From Verticiella alkaliphila (GTDB lineage Bacteria > Pseudomonadota > Gammaproteobacteria > Burkholderiales > Burkholderiaceae_B), in assembly GCF_018904615.1 (NCBI RefSeq), contig NZ_JADCNH010000005.1, positions 62,001-126,000 on the forward strand: a stretch of 64,000 nucleotides of DNA, in the 5' to 3' direction. Shown piece by piece: positions 49,233 to 60,049 of this stretch. The notes below the pieces were generated by a model that made no database searches, was not told where the DNA came from, and saw only the letters and a program-made list of their open reading frames with translations. The translations under genes were made by a program, and so were the position numbers. How positions within the stretch are numbered: position 1 is the stretch's first letter; every line of letters starts with the position of its first letter.

Positions 49233-49478
49233 TTACGGACGGCGCGCGAGGACGCGTTCACCGCGCTCAAGGCCATCATCACGGTCGTCCTGGGCCCGGA
49301 TGCCAAGGACACCGACGCGTAGCGCGCCGCCGTGGCCTGCTGGTCTTACACACACGGCCTGGCCTCGCTCTGGCTGCACGGCGTGCTGCACACACGCAGC
49401 GACCCGACGAGCGAGCAACTGGTGCGCCGCACCCTGCCCGCCTTCGCCCAGCTTATCGAGGCCGCGCGCCGCGAATGA
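49233..49478 (+). pseudogene. 3' fragment of a TetR-family regulator gene with an internal stop
   Basis: The frame reads ELRTAREDAFTALKAIITVV, a TAG at 49320-49322, then WSYTHGLASLWLHGVLHTRS, typical of the TetR C-terminal (WHG-type) domain. The DNA-binding half is absent. It abuts the oppositely oriented SnoaL-like fragment, so both lost their 5' halves in one deletion. Confidence 0.72.
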
Positions 49479-49508
49479 ACCTGCGGCGCGCGGGGATGTG
49501 CACTTACG

Positions 49509-51268
49509 TCAGACCACCGCCGCCACGGGCTTCTTGAAGAGCCGCAACGCCAGCACAGTGACGGCGACCCCGGCCACCAGGGCCAGCAGATAGATGCCCA
49601 GATGGGTGACGGCGTTCGGGATCGGCAGCACGAAGACGCCACCGTGCGGGACTTTGAGTTCGACCCCCGCCATCATCGAGATCGCGCCCGCCGTGGCCGC
49701 ACCCAGCACCAGCGCCGGGATGGTGCGCAGCGGATCGCGGGCGGCGTAGGGAATCGCGCCTTCGGTCACGAAAGCCAGCCCCAGCACACCGGCCGCGCCC
49801 GCCGAACCGCGCTCCTCCTTGGTAAAGCGATCACGGAACAGCCAGCAGGCGAGCGCGATGCCCAAGGGCGGGGTCATGCCGCCGATCATCGTGGCGGCCA
49901 TCGGCGTGTAGACCTGGCTGGAGATGAGCGCTGTCGAGAAGGCATAGGACGCCTTGTTGACCGGCCCGCCCATGTCGATGGCCATCATGCCGCCCAGCAA
50001 CAGGCCGAGCAGGATCGCACTGCTGCCCTGCATGCCGCGCAGCCACGCGGTGAGCCAGGCCATGAGCTCGGCCACCGGCGTGCCGATCACGTACATCATG
50101 AGCAGGCCCACCAGCAGCGTGCCGAGCACGGGCAGGATGAGCACGGGCTTCAGGCCCTCCAGGCTGCGCGGCAGGCGCAGCCAGCGGTTGAGCCAGTAGA
50201 CGCCATAGCCCGCGATGAAGCCGGCGAGGATGCCGCCGATGAAGCCCGCATTCATGTTGACGGCGACGAGGCCGCCGATCATGCCCGGGGCAATGCCGGG
50301 GCGGTCTGCGATCGAGTAGGCAATGTAACCTGCGAGCGCCGGCACCATCAGTGTGAACGCGGCCTTGGCGCCGATCTGGAACAAGGACCAGGCGAGCGTG
50401 CCCTGGTTCGCATCGTCGAACGCATAGATGCCGCCCAACGCAAAGGCCAGCGCGATCAGCAGACCACCGGCCGTGACGAACGGCAGCATGAACGACACGC
50501 CCGTCATGAGGTGGCGGTACGGACCGCCGCCGCGTGCCTTTGCGCCCGGGCTCGCAGCCGTGGCCGCCGACGCCGTGCCATGCACGCGGGCCTCGGCCAA
50601 GGCCTTGGCAATCAGTCCCTTGCCATCGTTGATCGCGGGCTTGGTGCCGCTCTTGAACAAGGGTTGCCGGCAAAGCGCGAGAGATCCACTTCGCGATCGG
50701 CGGCGATGATCACCACGTCGGCGGCGGCGATCTCCGCGTCGTCCAGGGCATCCTGCGCGCCCACGGAGCCCTGCGTTTCCACCCGGATCGCGTGGCCCAG
50801 CGCCTTCGCGGCCTGTTGCAAGCCTTCGGCTGCCATGAAGGTGTGCGCAATGCCGGTGGGGCACGAGGTCACGGCGACGATGCGCTTGGGCGCGCCGGCC
50901 CCGGGGCCGGCGCCCGTGGCCGGGGCGGTCGCCGGCGAAACTGTGCCGAGACCGACCGCCGTACGTGCCGACGCCGCCAGGGGTGCCAGTGCACTCGCCG
51001 GGTCATCTAGGGCCGCACCGAGCGGCGAGCGGACGATCTCAGTGGCAGCGAAGCGTCCGAGCTCGGCCTCGCCCTCACCGATGACGAGCACGCGGGACGC
51101 CTCGGCGACCTGCGCGGGCGTGAAGGCGCCTGTCACGCCCTGCCCGCTGCGGATCTCGATGGCGAGGTCCAGGCCGTGTTGACGGGCAGCGTTGCGCAAT
51201 GCTTCGGCGGCGAGGACCGCCTCGATGCTGCGCTCACCGGCGGCGATGACCACGAGGGATGCTTGCAT
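49509..51268 (-). pseudogene. fruA: Fructose PTS permease EIIBC (FruA), interrupted by a one-base frameshift
   Basis: The EIIB' and EIIB part (from ATG 51268) has [20 protein letters not shown] with the phospho-Cys, then goes off frame after RFAGNP. The EIIC part continues with [20 protein letters not shown] and [20 protein letters not shown] through nine or so membrane segments. Adding one base to the GGG at 50661-50663 restores a 586-aa protein. It imports fructose as fructose-1-phosphate. Last gene of fruBKA. Confidence 0.88.
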
Positions 51269-51315
51269 GGGGAACTCCATGAATCAGATATCGGCTGCCG
51301 GTGTCGGCAAGGCCG

Positions 51316-52404
51316 TCAAACCACAGTCTCGATCAGTACGCTGCCGGCCAGCTCGCGCACCTGCGCGGGATCGAGTCGCCGCGCGTCACCACTGCCGAGA
51401 CGACTCATCGAGAACGCGGTGGCCAATCGCGCGCACGCGGGCAACGTGAACGCCGGCTCGCGCAACGCCGCGGCGATGCCCGCGACCATCGCGTCACCCG
51501 CCCCCACCGTGCTGCCCTGCACGAGCCGCGCGGGCCGCGCCACCAGGGCGCCACTGCGGTCCACGAACAAGGCGCCGTCGCTGCCCATCGAGATCACCAC
51601 CAGCGCGATGCCGCGTGCCAGCAGGTCGCGCCCGGCGGCCAGCAACGCTGCGCGGTCGGTCAGGGCCTTGCCCGTCCAGGCCTCGAGCTCGTGACGGTTC
51701 GGCTTGACGACATACGGCGGCGTCGCATGACCGAGCGCGGCGACCAGCGCATCGCCACTCGTGTCCAGGAGGACGCGTGCGTCAGCCTGCCCTGCCATCG
51801 ACTGCAACTGCGCCCACGCGTCGGCAGGCAGCCCCTCGGGCAGGCTGCCCGAGAGCACCACCGGCATGCCGGGCGCGACGAGGCCGGCCAGCTGCTCGCG
51901 CACGCGGGCGAGTGCGGCGAGATCCGCGCGCAGCCCCGGCAGGTTGACGTCCGTCGTCTCGCCGCCGCCGTCCTCCACCAGCTTGATGTTGGTCCGCGTC
52001 GTGCCCGGCACGCGCAGGCAACCATCCGTGATGCCTCGCGCTGCGAACAGCGCGCGAAACACCGTGTCGTTGCCCGCACCCAGCAACCCCAGCGCGGCGG
52101 TGGGCAGACCCCAATCCGCCAGGCAGGCCGCCACGTTGATGCCCTTGCCACCCGCATCCTCACGCACGCTGCTGGCGCGGTGGACGTGGCCGGGCTGCAG
52201 TCGCGCCAGCCGCACGGTCTGGTCGATGGCGGGGTTCAGGGTCACGGTGATCGCCGACAGGCTCCCGAGCCCTGGCGCACGGCCGTGGCCTTCGTGCGTC
52301 GGCACCGGCCCGCCGCGCCCCTCGACGGCGGTGGATGCGGCACTGCCCTGCACACGCGGGCCATCGCCAGCCGCGGTCTGCGACGCTTGCGTGGCCGTGC
52401 TCAT
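51316..52404 (-). CDS. fruK: 1-phosphofructokinase
   Basis: The 362-aa kinase converts fructose-1-phosphate to fructose-1,6-bisphosphate. PfkB motifs are clear: VTLNPAIDQTVRL (after residue 52), DAGGKGINVA and the catalytic GSTVGAGDAMVAG near 305. About 50 extra residues precede the usual start. ATG 52404 overlaps the fruB stop (ATGA), so the extension appears genuine unless an internal start is used. Confidence 0.92.
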   Translation of the reverse strand: MSTATQASQTAAGDGPRVQGSAASTAVEGRGGPVPTHEGHGRAPGLGSLSAITVTLNPAIDQTVRLARLQPGHVHRASSVREDAGGKGINVAACLADWGLPTAALGLLGAGNDTVFRALFAARGITDGCLRVPGTTRTNIKLVEDGGGETTDVNLPGLRADLAALARVREQLAGLVAPGMPVVLSGSLPEGLPADAWAQLQSMAGQADARVLLDTSGDALVAALGHATPPYVVKPNRHELEAWTGKALTDRAALLAAGRDLLARGIALVVISMGSDGALFVDRSGALVARPARLVQGSTVGAGDAMVAGIAAALREPAFTLPACARLATAFSMSRLGSGDARRLDPAQVRELAGSVLIETVV

Positions 52405-54910
52405 GCTGTCCCCCGATCGAGCGCGCGCACCTGCGCGGCATCCTCGCAATCGAGCGCCTGCTCGGCGAGCGAGCGCAGCGCGTCGAGCGCACTGGCGCGC
52501 AACCGCGCCTTCACGGCAGGAATGTCGTTCGGCGTCATGGAGAGCTCGTCCACGCCCAGCCCGGCGAGCAGCGCCGCGCCGAAGGGGTCGCCTGCGAGCC
52601 CCCCGCACACGCCGACCCACCGCCCCTGCGCACGCGCGCCCTCGACGGTGGCGCGGATCGCGCGCAGCACCGCTGGATGCAGGCTGTCGGCCTCGGCGGC
52701 GAGCTCCGGGTTCTGACGATCGATGGCCAGCACGTACTGCGTGAGATCGTTGGTGCCGATGGAGAAGAAATCCGCATGGCGCGCGAGCACATCGGCCTGG
52801 GCAGCCGCGGCCGGCACTTCGATCATGATGCCCAGGGGCACGGCGGGCGCCGAGAGTTCGCCGCGAATGCGCTCGCAGATCGCGCGCAAGGCTGTGAGCT
52901 CTGGCACCGAGGTGACCATGGGGAACATGATCGACAGGCGCGCGCCGTCCTTGGCGGCCCGATAGAGCGCGCGCAGCTGCGGCTCCAGCAGATCGGGCCG
53001 GCGCAGCAGCAGCCGGGCGCCACGCACGCCCAGGAACGGGTTCTCCTCGCGCGGCAACTCCAGATGAGCCACCTGCTTGTCGCCGCCGATGTCGAGCGCG
53101 CGCACGATCAACGCACGGCCGTCGAGCGCCTGCGCCATCGCGCGATAGGTGGCGTATTGTTCGTCCTCGTCCGGCGTGCTGCCTCGCTCCAGGAAGAGAA
53201 ATTCCGTGCGCATGAGGCCCACGCCCTCGGCGCCCTGCTCGAGCGCCAGCGGCACCTGCTCGGGCAGGTTCACGTTGGCGCCGATGTCGATGTGATGACC
53301 GTCGGTGGTCTGCGCCGGCTGCGCCCGCTGGGCCGCCTCGCGCTCGCGGATCGCCTGCTGTTCGTCGATCCACGCGCGTGCACTGGCCAGATCCTCGGCA
53401 GACGGCGACAAGTACAGCCGACCCGTGGTGCCGTCGAGGATGGCCTCGCTGCCGGCAGCGATGCCAAGCAGCCCTGCCCCGCCGGCCACGACCGCCGGCA
53501 GACCCAGCGTACGCGCGAGGATGGCCGTGTGCGAGGTGGGGCCGCCTTGTGCCGTGGCCAGCCCGAGGACGCGGGCGGTGTCGAGATTGGCCGTATCCGA
53601 GGGCGACAGATCCGTGGCAAGCAGGATGCAGGGCACGTCCGGCAGGCCCGCCATGCCACCTTGCGCCGTGCTCGGATCCAGCTGTGCCAGGACGCGGCGA
53701 CCCACGTCGCGCAGATCCGCCGCGCGGGCAGCCAGCACCGGATTGCCCAGGCTGCTCAGGCTGCCGGCAACCTGCTCCACGGCATCGTGCCAGGACCAGG
53801 CCACGCCATGCCCCTGCACCATGGCCTGGCAGGTGCGCGTGATGAGATCCGTGTCTTCGAGAAGCCCGGCCTGCGCGGCAAAGATGGCGGCATCCGCCGC
53901 GCCCAGGCGGCGCTGCGTGTCGTCCTGCAACGCCTTCAATTGCAGGCGCGTGCGATTGATCGCGTCCTGCAGCTGCGCCCCACCCTCGCCCAGCGAGGTC
54001 GGCCGATCCACCACATCTGCCTGAGCGGCCGCAAGCACGTGCACCGGGCCGATGGCCAGCCCCGGGCTGGCGCCAATGCCGGCGACGGCTGCCTGCGCCT
54101 GGGGCGGGTTCCACCCGGCCACGGGTGCGGCCTTGCGCTGGGCTGCGCGCTCGGCGTCGGCCTTCTCCTGCGCGACGAGGCCGTCCATGACCTTGCGCAG
54201 GGCGGCGAGCAACGCCGGCGCGTCGCACCTTCGGCCGACACCGTGAGGGCGTCGCCCTCGCGCAAGCCGAGCTGCAGCAGCGCCACCAGGCTCTTCGCAT
54301 CGGCGGCTTCGGCGCCGGCGCGCACTTGGGCGCGTGCCGAGAATCCGCGTGCCGTCTCGGCCCACCGGGTGGCCGGCCGGGCATGCAGACCGCTGGGGTA
54401 CGCGACGACCCAGTCGAAGCGCTCGGCCAGATCCGTCGCTGCGGAGGCGCCCGTCACCGGGGCGTCCTCGCCCGCCAACGCGGCCGCGATCTCGTTCGCG
54501 TCCTCGGTGACGAAGAGGCGCTGCAGCGCAGCCTCGTCCTGCAGCAGACGCGTGAGCCGGCGCAACACCGTGATGTGCGTATCGGACTGGGCGGCGATGC
54601 CGACCACTAGGTGCGCGGTCTGGCCGGGATTCCATTCGACCCCGTCTGGCAACTGCAGTACCGCGATGCCGTCACGGCGCACCAGATGCTTGTCCTCCCC
54701 CTGCCCGTGCGGGATCGCCACGCCGTGGCCGAGGAAGGTATTGGCCAGCGCCTCGCGGCCCAACATGCTGGCGGCAAAGCCTGGACCGACGCAGCCCACG
54801 GCAGTCAGCATCTGCGCGGCCTGGGCAATGGCATCGGTCTTGTCGCGAGCCTGGGCGCGCAACTGGATCAGTTCCCGGGTGGCCGGGGCAAGAGCGGACG
54901 GCGTGGACAA
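52401..54910 (-). pseudogene. fruB: Fructose PTS multiphosphoryl transfer protein EIIA-HPr-EI (FruB), interrupted by a one-base frameshift
   Basis: EIIA-Fru (about 1-145; His68 in VAIPHGQ), HPr (about 160-245; His176 in SGLHARPAT) and enzyme I (about 265-836; GGPTSHTAILAR phospho-His, FLGVRGARLLLRRPD, FSIGTNDLTQYVLAIDR). After VSAEGA the first frame fails; restoring one base near 54225 (GTGCCGAC from GTGCGAC) continues as DAPALLAALRKVMDGLVAQE and gives 836 aa. It passes phosphate from PEP to FruA. First gene of fruBKA. Confidence 0.9.
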
Positions 54911-54940
54911 GGGGACTCCAGAGTCAGACGGGGCGGGTGT

Positions 54941-54968
54941 AGTATATCGGAATTGGGAACGTTCCCAA
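54941..54968 (-). promoter_or_regulatory. fruBKA promoter
   Basis: On the minus strand TTGGGA (54968-54963), 16 bases, TATACT (54946-54941), about 30 nt upstream of the fruB ATG. The -35 lies inside the palindromic operator. Confidence 0.62.
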
Positions 54969-54969
54969 T
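54952..54969. promoter_or_regulatory. FruR operator, perfect 18-bp palindrome
   Basis: ATTGGGAACGTTCCCAAT has the LacI-family central CG symmetry. It overlaps the fruB -35 box and lies between fruBKA and the divergent fruR, so FruR would repress both. Fructose-1-phosphate or fructose-1,6-bisphosphate is the usual inducer in this family. Confidence 0.75.
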
Positions 54970-55070
54970 CCGGATTTTATGTGCAGTGCACAATAGCAAC
55001 GCGGCGGTCTGGACGCCGTTTGCGATGGCCGCCACCCCTGGCGAAGCGGTATTCGATGGGAACGATTTCA

Positions 55071-56072
55071 ATGCGTGTGAGCATCAACGATGTGGCCCGG
55101 GTGGCGGGGGTCTCCAAATCCACCGTGTCACGTGCGCTGGGTGAAGGATCCGTGAGCGACGTCGTGCGCGAGCGCGTGCTCGCCGCCGTGCGCGCGACAG
55201 GCTACCGCCCCAACATGGCCGCCCGGCGGCTGCGCTCGCAGCACACCGACGTGCTCGGCGTGATCGTGGCGGACATCCGCAACCCGTTCTTCACCGCACT
55301 CATCCACGTTGTGGAAAAGGCCGCGCACGAAGCCGGCATGCGGCTCACGCTGTGCAATACCGACGAAGATCCGCAGCGCGAGGCCGAGTGCCTGGAACTC
55401 ATGCAGGACGAGCGCATCGCCGGCCTGATCCTCGCCCCCACCCGCGGCACCGTTGGCCGGGCGAGCCGGCTCGCGCTGGATTGCCCGGTGGTGCTGATCG
55501 ACCGCACCGTGCCCGGCAGCCGGCACGATGCCGTGGTGCTGGACAACCAGGCAGCAACGGCAGAACTCGTGGAGCATTTGTGGGTACAAGGCCACCGTCG
55601 AATCGGCGGCCTCTTTGGCAGCACCAGCACGACGGCCGCCGAGCGCCGCGATGGCTATCTCGGGGCCATGCGGGCCCATGGTCTCGACGCGGCGTATCGC
55701 GAGGTGGCGCCGACGGTCGATGCCGCCATTGCCGAAGTCGATGCCTGGCTGCGGCAGCCCGACCGGCCCGATGCCCTTGTGGCCAGCAACAGCCTGCTGC
55801 TGATGGGAGCCCTGAAGGCCGCACGCAGCGCCGGCTTTCGCATCCCGCAGGATCTCGCCCTCGCCGGCTTCGACAATGAGCGCTGGACCGAACTGGTCGA
55901 ACCAGGGATCACCGTGATGGAACAGCCCGTCGAAGACATGGGGCGCGCAGCCATGGCCCTGCTGCTTGAACGCATCGAAACGCCGCATCTGCCGGTACGC
56001 CGACTGACGATGCATGGACGCTGCCTGCCGCGCGGCTCCACGGCCCCGAGAGGCACGGGCAGCGCGGCGTGA
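55071..56072 (+). CDS. fruR: LacI-family fructose operon regulator
   Basis: The 333-aa regulator has the LacI headpiece INDVARVAGVSKSTVSRALG (5-24) with the hinge YRPNMAARRLRSQHTDVLGV and a periplasmic-binding-type sensor domain (about 65-320). ATG 55071 gives the canonical start; an in-frame ATG at 55056 would add five residues. Divergent from fruBKA, with the operator between. Confidence 0.92.
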   Translation: MRVSINDVARVAGVSKSTVSRALGEGSVSDVVRERVLAAVRATGYRPNMAARRLRSQHTDVLGVIVADIRNPFFTALIHVVEKAAHEAGMRLTLCNTDEDPQREAECLELMQDERIAGLILAPTRGTVGRASRLALDCPVVLIDRTVPGSRHDAVVLDNQAATAELVEHLWVQGHRRIGGLFGSTSTTAAERRDGYLGAMRAHGLDAAYREVAPTVDAAIAEVDAWLRQPDRPDALVASNSLLLMGALKAARSAGFRIPQDLALAGFDNERWTELVEPGITVMEQPVEDMGRAAMALLLERIETPHLPVRRLTMHGRCLPRGSTAPRGTGSAA

Positions 56073-56207
56073 CCACGGTCGACGGGGAACAGGCAAGCGC
56101 CGCGCCAGGCAGTGTTGCACCCGCGATCGCGAAGGCTGTGTGACTCGCGACGGCGCTTGCCGGGACGGCACCGAGCACGCTCGCGTGCCGTGTGAGCGCA
56201 CCAGCGA

Positions 56208-58432
56208 TCAGGCGCTAGCCCGATGCTCCGCGAGCGGCTGCGAGACCCAGGACGCATACAGGCGATCCTGCACCAGCGCCTGCCACGCCGGATCGTTAGC
56301 CCACCGCGGCTCGCGCGCGAGATCCCGCGCGCGCCGCAGCGCGTGCTGCGCCAGCAGGAATTCACGCCGCAGCCCCTGCGCGCCCTGATCCATCCAGAAG
56401 AGACCCTCCGCATACAAGGCCGATGCCGCGATCAGATGCACGCCCGGGTGCAGGCCGGGCAAATCGCCCCAGACGGTGTAGTGGCTGCGCGCGTCATAGG
56501 CCGGAAAGCGACGCATGACCGGATCGAGCATCGTCGCATTGAGAAATCGCGCATACGCCGCTTCGCAGGCAGCCGCCGCATCGGGATTGGCGGCGCGCAG
56601 CGGCTCCAGCTGCGCCATGCCTGGCACCTCGAACTGCGCGAAGAGGTGTTGCAGGGCATTGAGCCGATGCCTTCGGGGATGGCGTCCAGCCAGTGCACGG
56701 CCAGGGACGCGGGCAAGGCAGGCTTGCTCCCGGGCGACTCGCGCAGGTACTCGGCGAGGGACCGCAGATCGGCCGCATCGTCGCGCGCCACCAGGTCAGC
56801 GAATTCAGGCCGGGCGAGCAGGCGAGACGCCAGGTGAAAGCTCGACCACGCGCCGCGCCGCACCGCGGCGAGCGCGTCATCGGGGCGGCCCATCACGAGG
56901 CACGCCAAGGCCACCGGCTCGAGGATCGATGGCCATCGCCAGGCCTCTGCCTTCACCGCCTCGAAGCACGCGAGAAGCGGCTCGGCCTGGCCCTGCCCGA
57001 GGAGGCTGTGCGCATACTGCTCGAGGCCCTCCCAGAAGAAGCTGTTGTAGGGATCCTCGCGCCAGACCGCCTCGCGATGATGCGCAGCCCAGTCCGCGAA
57101 GAAGGCGGCAAAGGCCTCGACATCACCGCCCTGCGCCTGTGCCTGCTTCACCTCGGCTCTCAAGCGGTCGATCGGGTCGGGCGCATCGAGCAAGGCATGC
57201 CAATGTGCCTCGGCCTGCGCCCAGGCGGCTTCCGGGTCTGCGCGGCGTTGTACCTCGGGCGTCATGTCCCCACCGAAGCGCCCCCAACACGACACGATGA
57301 CGTCCCCCGCCTTGTCACGTAGCCAAAGCAGCGCGCCCACGCGCGGATCGCGCCGCAACGCGCGCTTGCGGATCACCTCGCACGAGGCCGCATCCACCGG
57401 CAACCGAGACTCGCCGAGATAGACGGCACCGCTGCCCAGGAGCAGGATGAACGGCATGAAGTACAGGCTGTCGTCCACGTGACCGCCGGGGCCCGCATCC
57501 TCGATGACCTGACCATCGCGCCGATACCAGCGATACTGGTCGCGCCCGAAGGGGCCCTGCACGGTGAAGGTGGCCGGGTCCGCGCCCGGGATCCGCCGCG
57601 CCTCGGTGTCCAACACGCCGTCTGGACACACATAGAACGTGGCCGCTTGGCTGCCCACCGCCTTGAACCTGGCCGGATCCGTCCGGACCACCTGACCTCG
57701 AACCACCACCTGAGTCGCGTCGGCCACGCCATAGGCCGTCTGCTTCAGCGTGTAGGGATCAACGCCCGGCAACGGCACGAGCGCGCCGTGATCCCGCCAC
57801 AGCACGAGATGCCCGTTGTAGTGATAGTCCGCAAAGAGCCGCACGGGCTGCAACAACGTGGCGTTGGGCAGCTGCGACTTCGCGATTGCCTGACGGCGCG
57901 CCTGCAGCTTGCGCTCGATCTTGCGCCGCAAGGCCGGATCCACGATGCGCGAGGACGTGAACCACGGTCGGTCCTGGCGCTGGAACTGATCCGCGATCTT
58001 GAAGAAGTGCGCGTCCTGCACGGCGTCGAAGCGGGCGAGTGTGGCTGCGTCGAAGCCGTCCTCGCGCGCGCAGGTGCCTGGCCGGATCGCAAAGCCAGCG
58101 CTCGGCGGCGACGCGAGGAAGTTGTTGGCATCGTGCGAGATGACCGCGCGATCGACGCCCTCGAGGTCCTTGACCTGCACCGCCTTCAGGATGGCTTCGA
58201 TCTCCGGTTGCGCCAGCAAGTCCTCGAGCGGCCGGTCATAGTGGAAGTAGCAATGCACGACGAGTGCCTGCTCCTTCTTCAGATACTTGAAGACGACGAC
58301 ATCATCCAGCCCGTCCGTCACGCTTGCCGCGATGGCTTCGGCCAACGGCTCCAGCGCCTTCGAGCGCATCATCGCGGCGAATGCCGGCGGCGTCATGTGG
58401 ACCAAGGCGGTGAACGAACACGGTTCAGACAT
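56208..58432 (-). pseudogene. Large DKNYY-like hypothetical protein, 741 aa when restored, one-base frameshift near the 3' end
   Basis: The middle (about 190-310) has repeats of the DKNYY type: LPLPGVDPYTLKQTAYGVAD, VVRTDPARFKAVGS and FGRDQYRWYRRDGQVIEDAG. Flanks are unassigned. Near the end the frame fails after EGIG; restoring CCGG from CGG at 56665-56666 continues as LNALQHLFAQFEVPGMAQLE to a stop at 56208. No signal peptide. Function unknown; divergent from the TPM gene. Confidence 0.65.
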
Positions 58433-58545
58433 CAGGCACGTCCTCGTGGGCAGGTGGCGCTACGGTATCAGAACCGGCGCGACACAGCGTTCGCCGACCG
58501 TAACCGGTACGATGGCGATCCCGACGCTGGCGAGCCTGCATCCCG

Positions 58546-60024
58546 ATGCCCAAGACGCTGACATCCTTTCTGACCGGACTCCTTGCGCTTTTCTGGTGTC
58601 TGGGCGCGCATGCCCAATACACCGTCACCTCGCTGCCCAACCCCAAGGCGCAGGGTCAGGAGCGCTTCGTGAGCGACCCGGATGCGCACCTGAGCGCCGG
58701 TACCGTGGCGCAGCTGAACGCACTGAGCGCGCGCATCGAGGCCGAGACCGGGGCCGAGTTCGCCGTAGCTGTCGTGGATGACTACGTGGGCGACAGCGAC
58801 TTCCAGTTCGCCCTGGATCTCTTCACGCACTGGGGCATCGGCAAGGCCGGCAGCGACAACGGCCTGCTGCTCTTTCTTGCCATGGAGCGCCGCGAGTATC
58901 GCTTCATCACCGGCTATGGGGTGGAAGGCATCCTTCCCGACGCGTTGCTCCGCCGCATCGGCGAGACCTATCTCGTACCTTACCTGCGCGACGGCAACGT
59001 GGACATGGCTGTGCTCGCAGCTGCGAAGGCGGTGGAGAGCGTCTTCCTGTCGCCGGATCACGCGCTCGAACTCCAGCACCTCGCGGCCTACCAGCCCACC
59101 TACTGGAACCGCCATGCGGCGCCGCTCGAGCGCACACTCTGGGTGCTCGGCGTCTTCGCCCTCGCCTTCGTCTGGATCAGCCGGGCGCGCGAACGGGTCG
59201 TCGCACGGTATGGCGTGGAGCGCACCCACTACGGCTCCCACCCGTTCTGGTTCGCTGTCGTCAGCTACATCGTGCTGCTCTTTGCACTCACGTTCCTGCT
59301 GATGTTCCTGGACGCGATCGACAGCGTCTTCCGGATCGTCAACCTGCCTGTGTTCGCGGCCGGCTTCGGCGTGCTGCTGCTGCTCTACCACCACCACATG
59401 AGCAGCCACTACCTGAGCGAGCGCACGCGCGATGTGAAGACGAGCCTGGACATGCGCGTGGCGTTTGCACGCCTCACAGTCATCCCGCTGCTGCTCGCGC
59501 CGCTCGCCTGGCACGCGTACTACCGGCTCGTCACGAACAGCCGGGAAGCCCGCGCACGTGAAACCGCACCCACGCGGGCCGGTCAATGGACCCGCCTGCA
59601 CCGCGACAGGATCACGCAGAAGGCGGCCCAGGGGCATCTGAGCCCAGAACAGGTCTGTGAGGAGCGCATCGGCGCCCGCTCGTACGAGATCTGGCAGGAT
59701 GCCGGCACGGGGAGCACCGAGGTCGTGGCCTTTCCCGGGGCCAAGGCACGGCAGTTCAGTGCCTGCCCCGAGTGTCACGCACAAGCCCTGGGCAAGCCCG
59801 AAGTGAAGGTGCGCCAAGCCGCCACCCGCTCGCGCGAAGGCGCCGGCGAACGCCTGCAGTACTGCCGCTTCTGCGACTACAAGGTCTCGCTGGGGATGGT
59901 GGTGCTGGCCAAGCTCTCGGATGGCTCGAGCTCGGGCTCGGGCGGCTCGGGCGGCGGCGGCACCTCCGGGGGCAGCTTCGGCGGCGGCTCCAGTGGGGGT
60001 GGCGGTGCAGGGGGCCGCTGGTGA
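58546..60024 (+). CDS. TPM-domain membrane protein with glycine-rich tail
   Basis: The 492-aa protein has a signal peptide (to about 24, GAHAQ), a TPM domain (about 30-160; VDDYVGDSDFQFALDLFTHW, NGLLLFLAMERREYRFITGY), three membrane segments (about 197-212, 230-290 and 308-325), a zinc-ribbon-like pair CPECH/CRFCDYK and a Gly/Ser tail ending GGRW. TPM proteins (YgcG family) have suggested roles in envelope or photosystem maintenance. The zinc-ribbon plus tail resembles other TPM proteins. Confidence 0.82.
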   Translation: MPKTLTSFLTGLLALFWCLGAHAQYTVTSLPNPKAQGQERFVSDPDAHLSAGTVAQLNALSARIEAETGAEFAVAVVDDYVGDSDFQFALDLFTHWGIGKAGSDNGLLLFLAMERREYRFITGYGVEGILPDALLRRIGETYLVPYLRDGNVDMAVLAAAKAVESVFLSPDHALELQHLAAYQPTYWNRHAAPLERTLWVLGVFALAFVWISRARERVVARYGVERTHYGSHPFWFAVVSYIVLLFALTFLLMFLDAIDSVFRIVNLPVFAAGFGVLLLLYHHHMSSHYLSERTRDVKTSLDMRVAFARLTVIPLLLAPLAWHAYYRLVTNSREARARETAPTRAGQWTRLHRDRITQKAAQGHLSPEQVCEERIGARSYEIWQDAGTGSTEVVAFPGAKARQFSACPECHAQALGKPEVKVRQAATRSREGAGERLQYCRFCDYKVSLGMVVLAKLSDGSSSGSGGSGGGGTSGGSFGGGSSGGGGAGGRW

Positions 60025-60049
60025 ACGCGCCGCAGCCTCTGTGTCCCGA

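Noticed and set aside
48417-49322. A 301-codon plus-strand frame across the att site
   Set aside because: It joins non-coding ICE end, the att repeat, a terminator and the antisense of the SnoaL fragment before entering the TetR fragment. Only the last part is coding in origin.
51316-54384. A 1022-codon minus-strand frame that looks like a FruB-FruK fusion
   Set aside because: The first two thirds are off-frame relative to enzyme I; only the fruK part is real. FruB and FruK are separate genes with an ATGA overlap.
52335-56072. A 1245-codon plus-strand open frame running into fruR
   Set aside because: Everything before 55056 is antisense to fruB; only the fruR part is homologous to known proteins.
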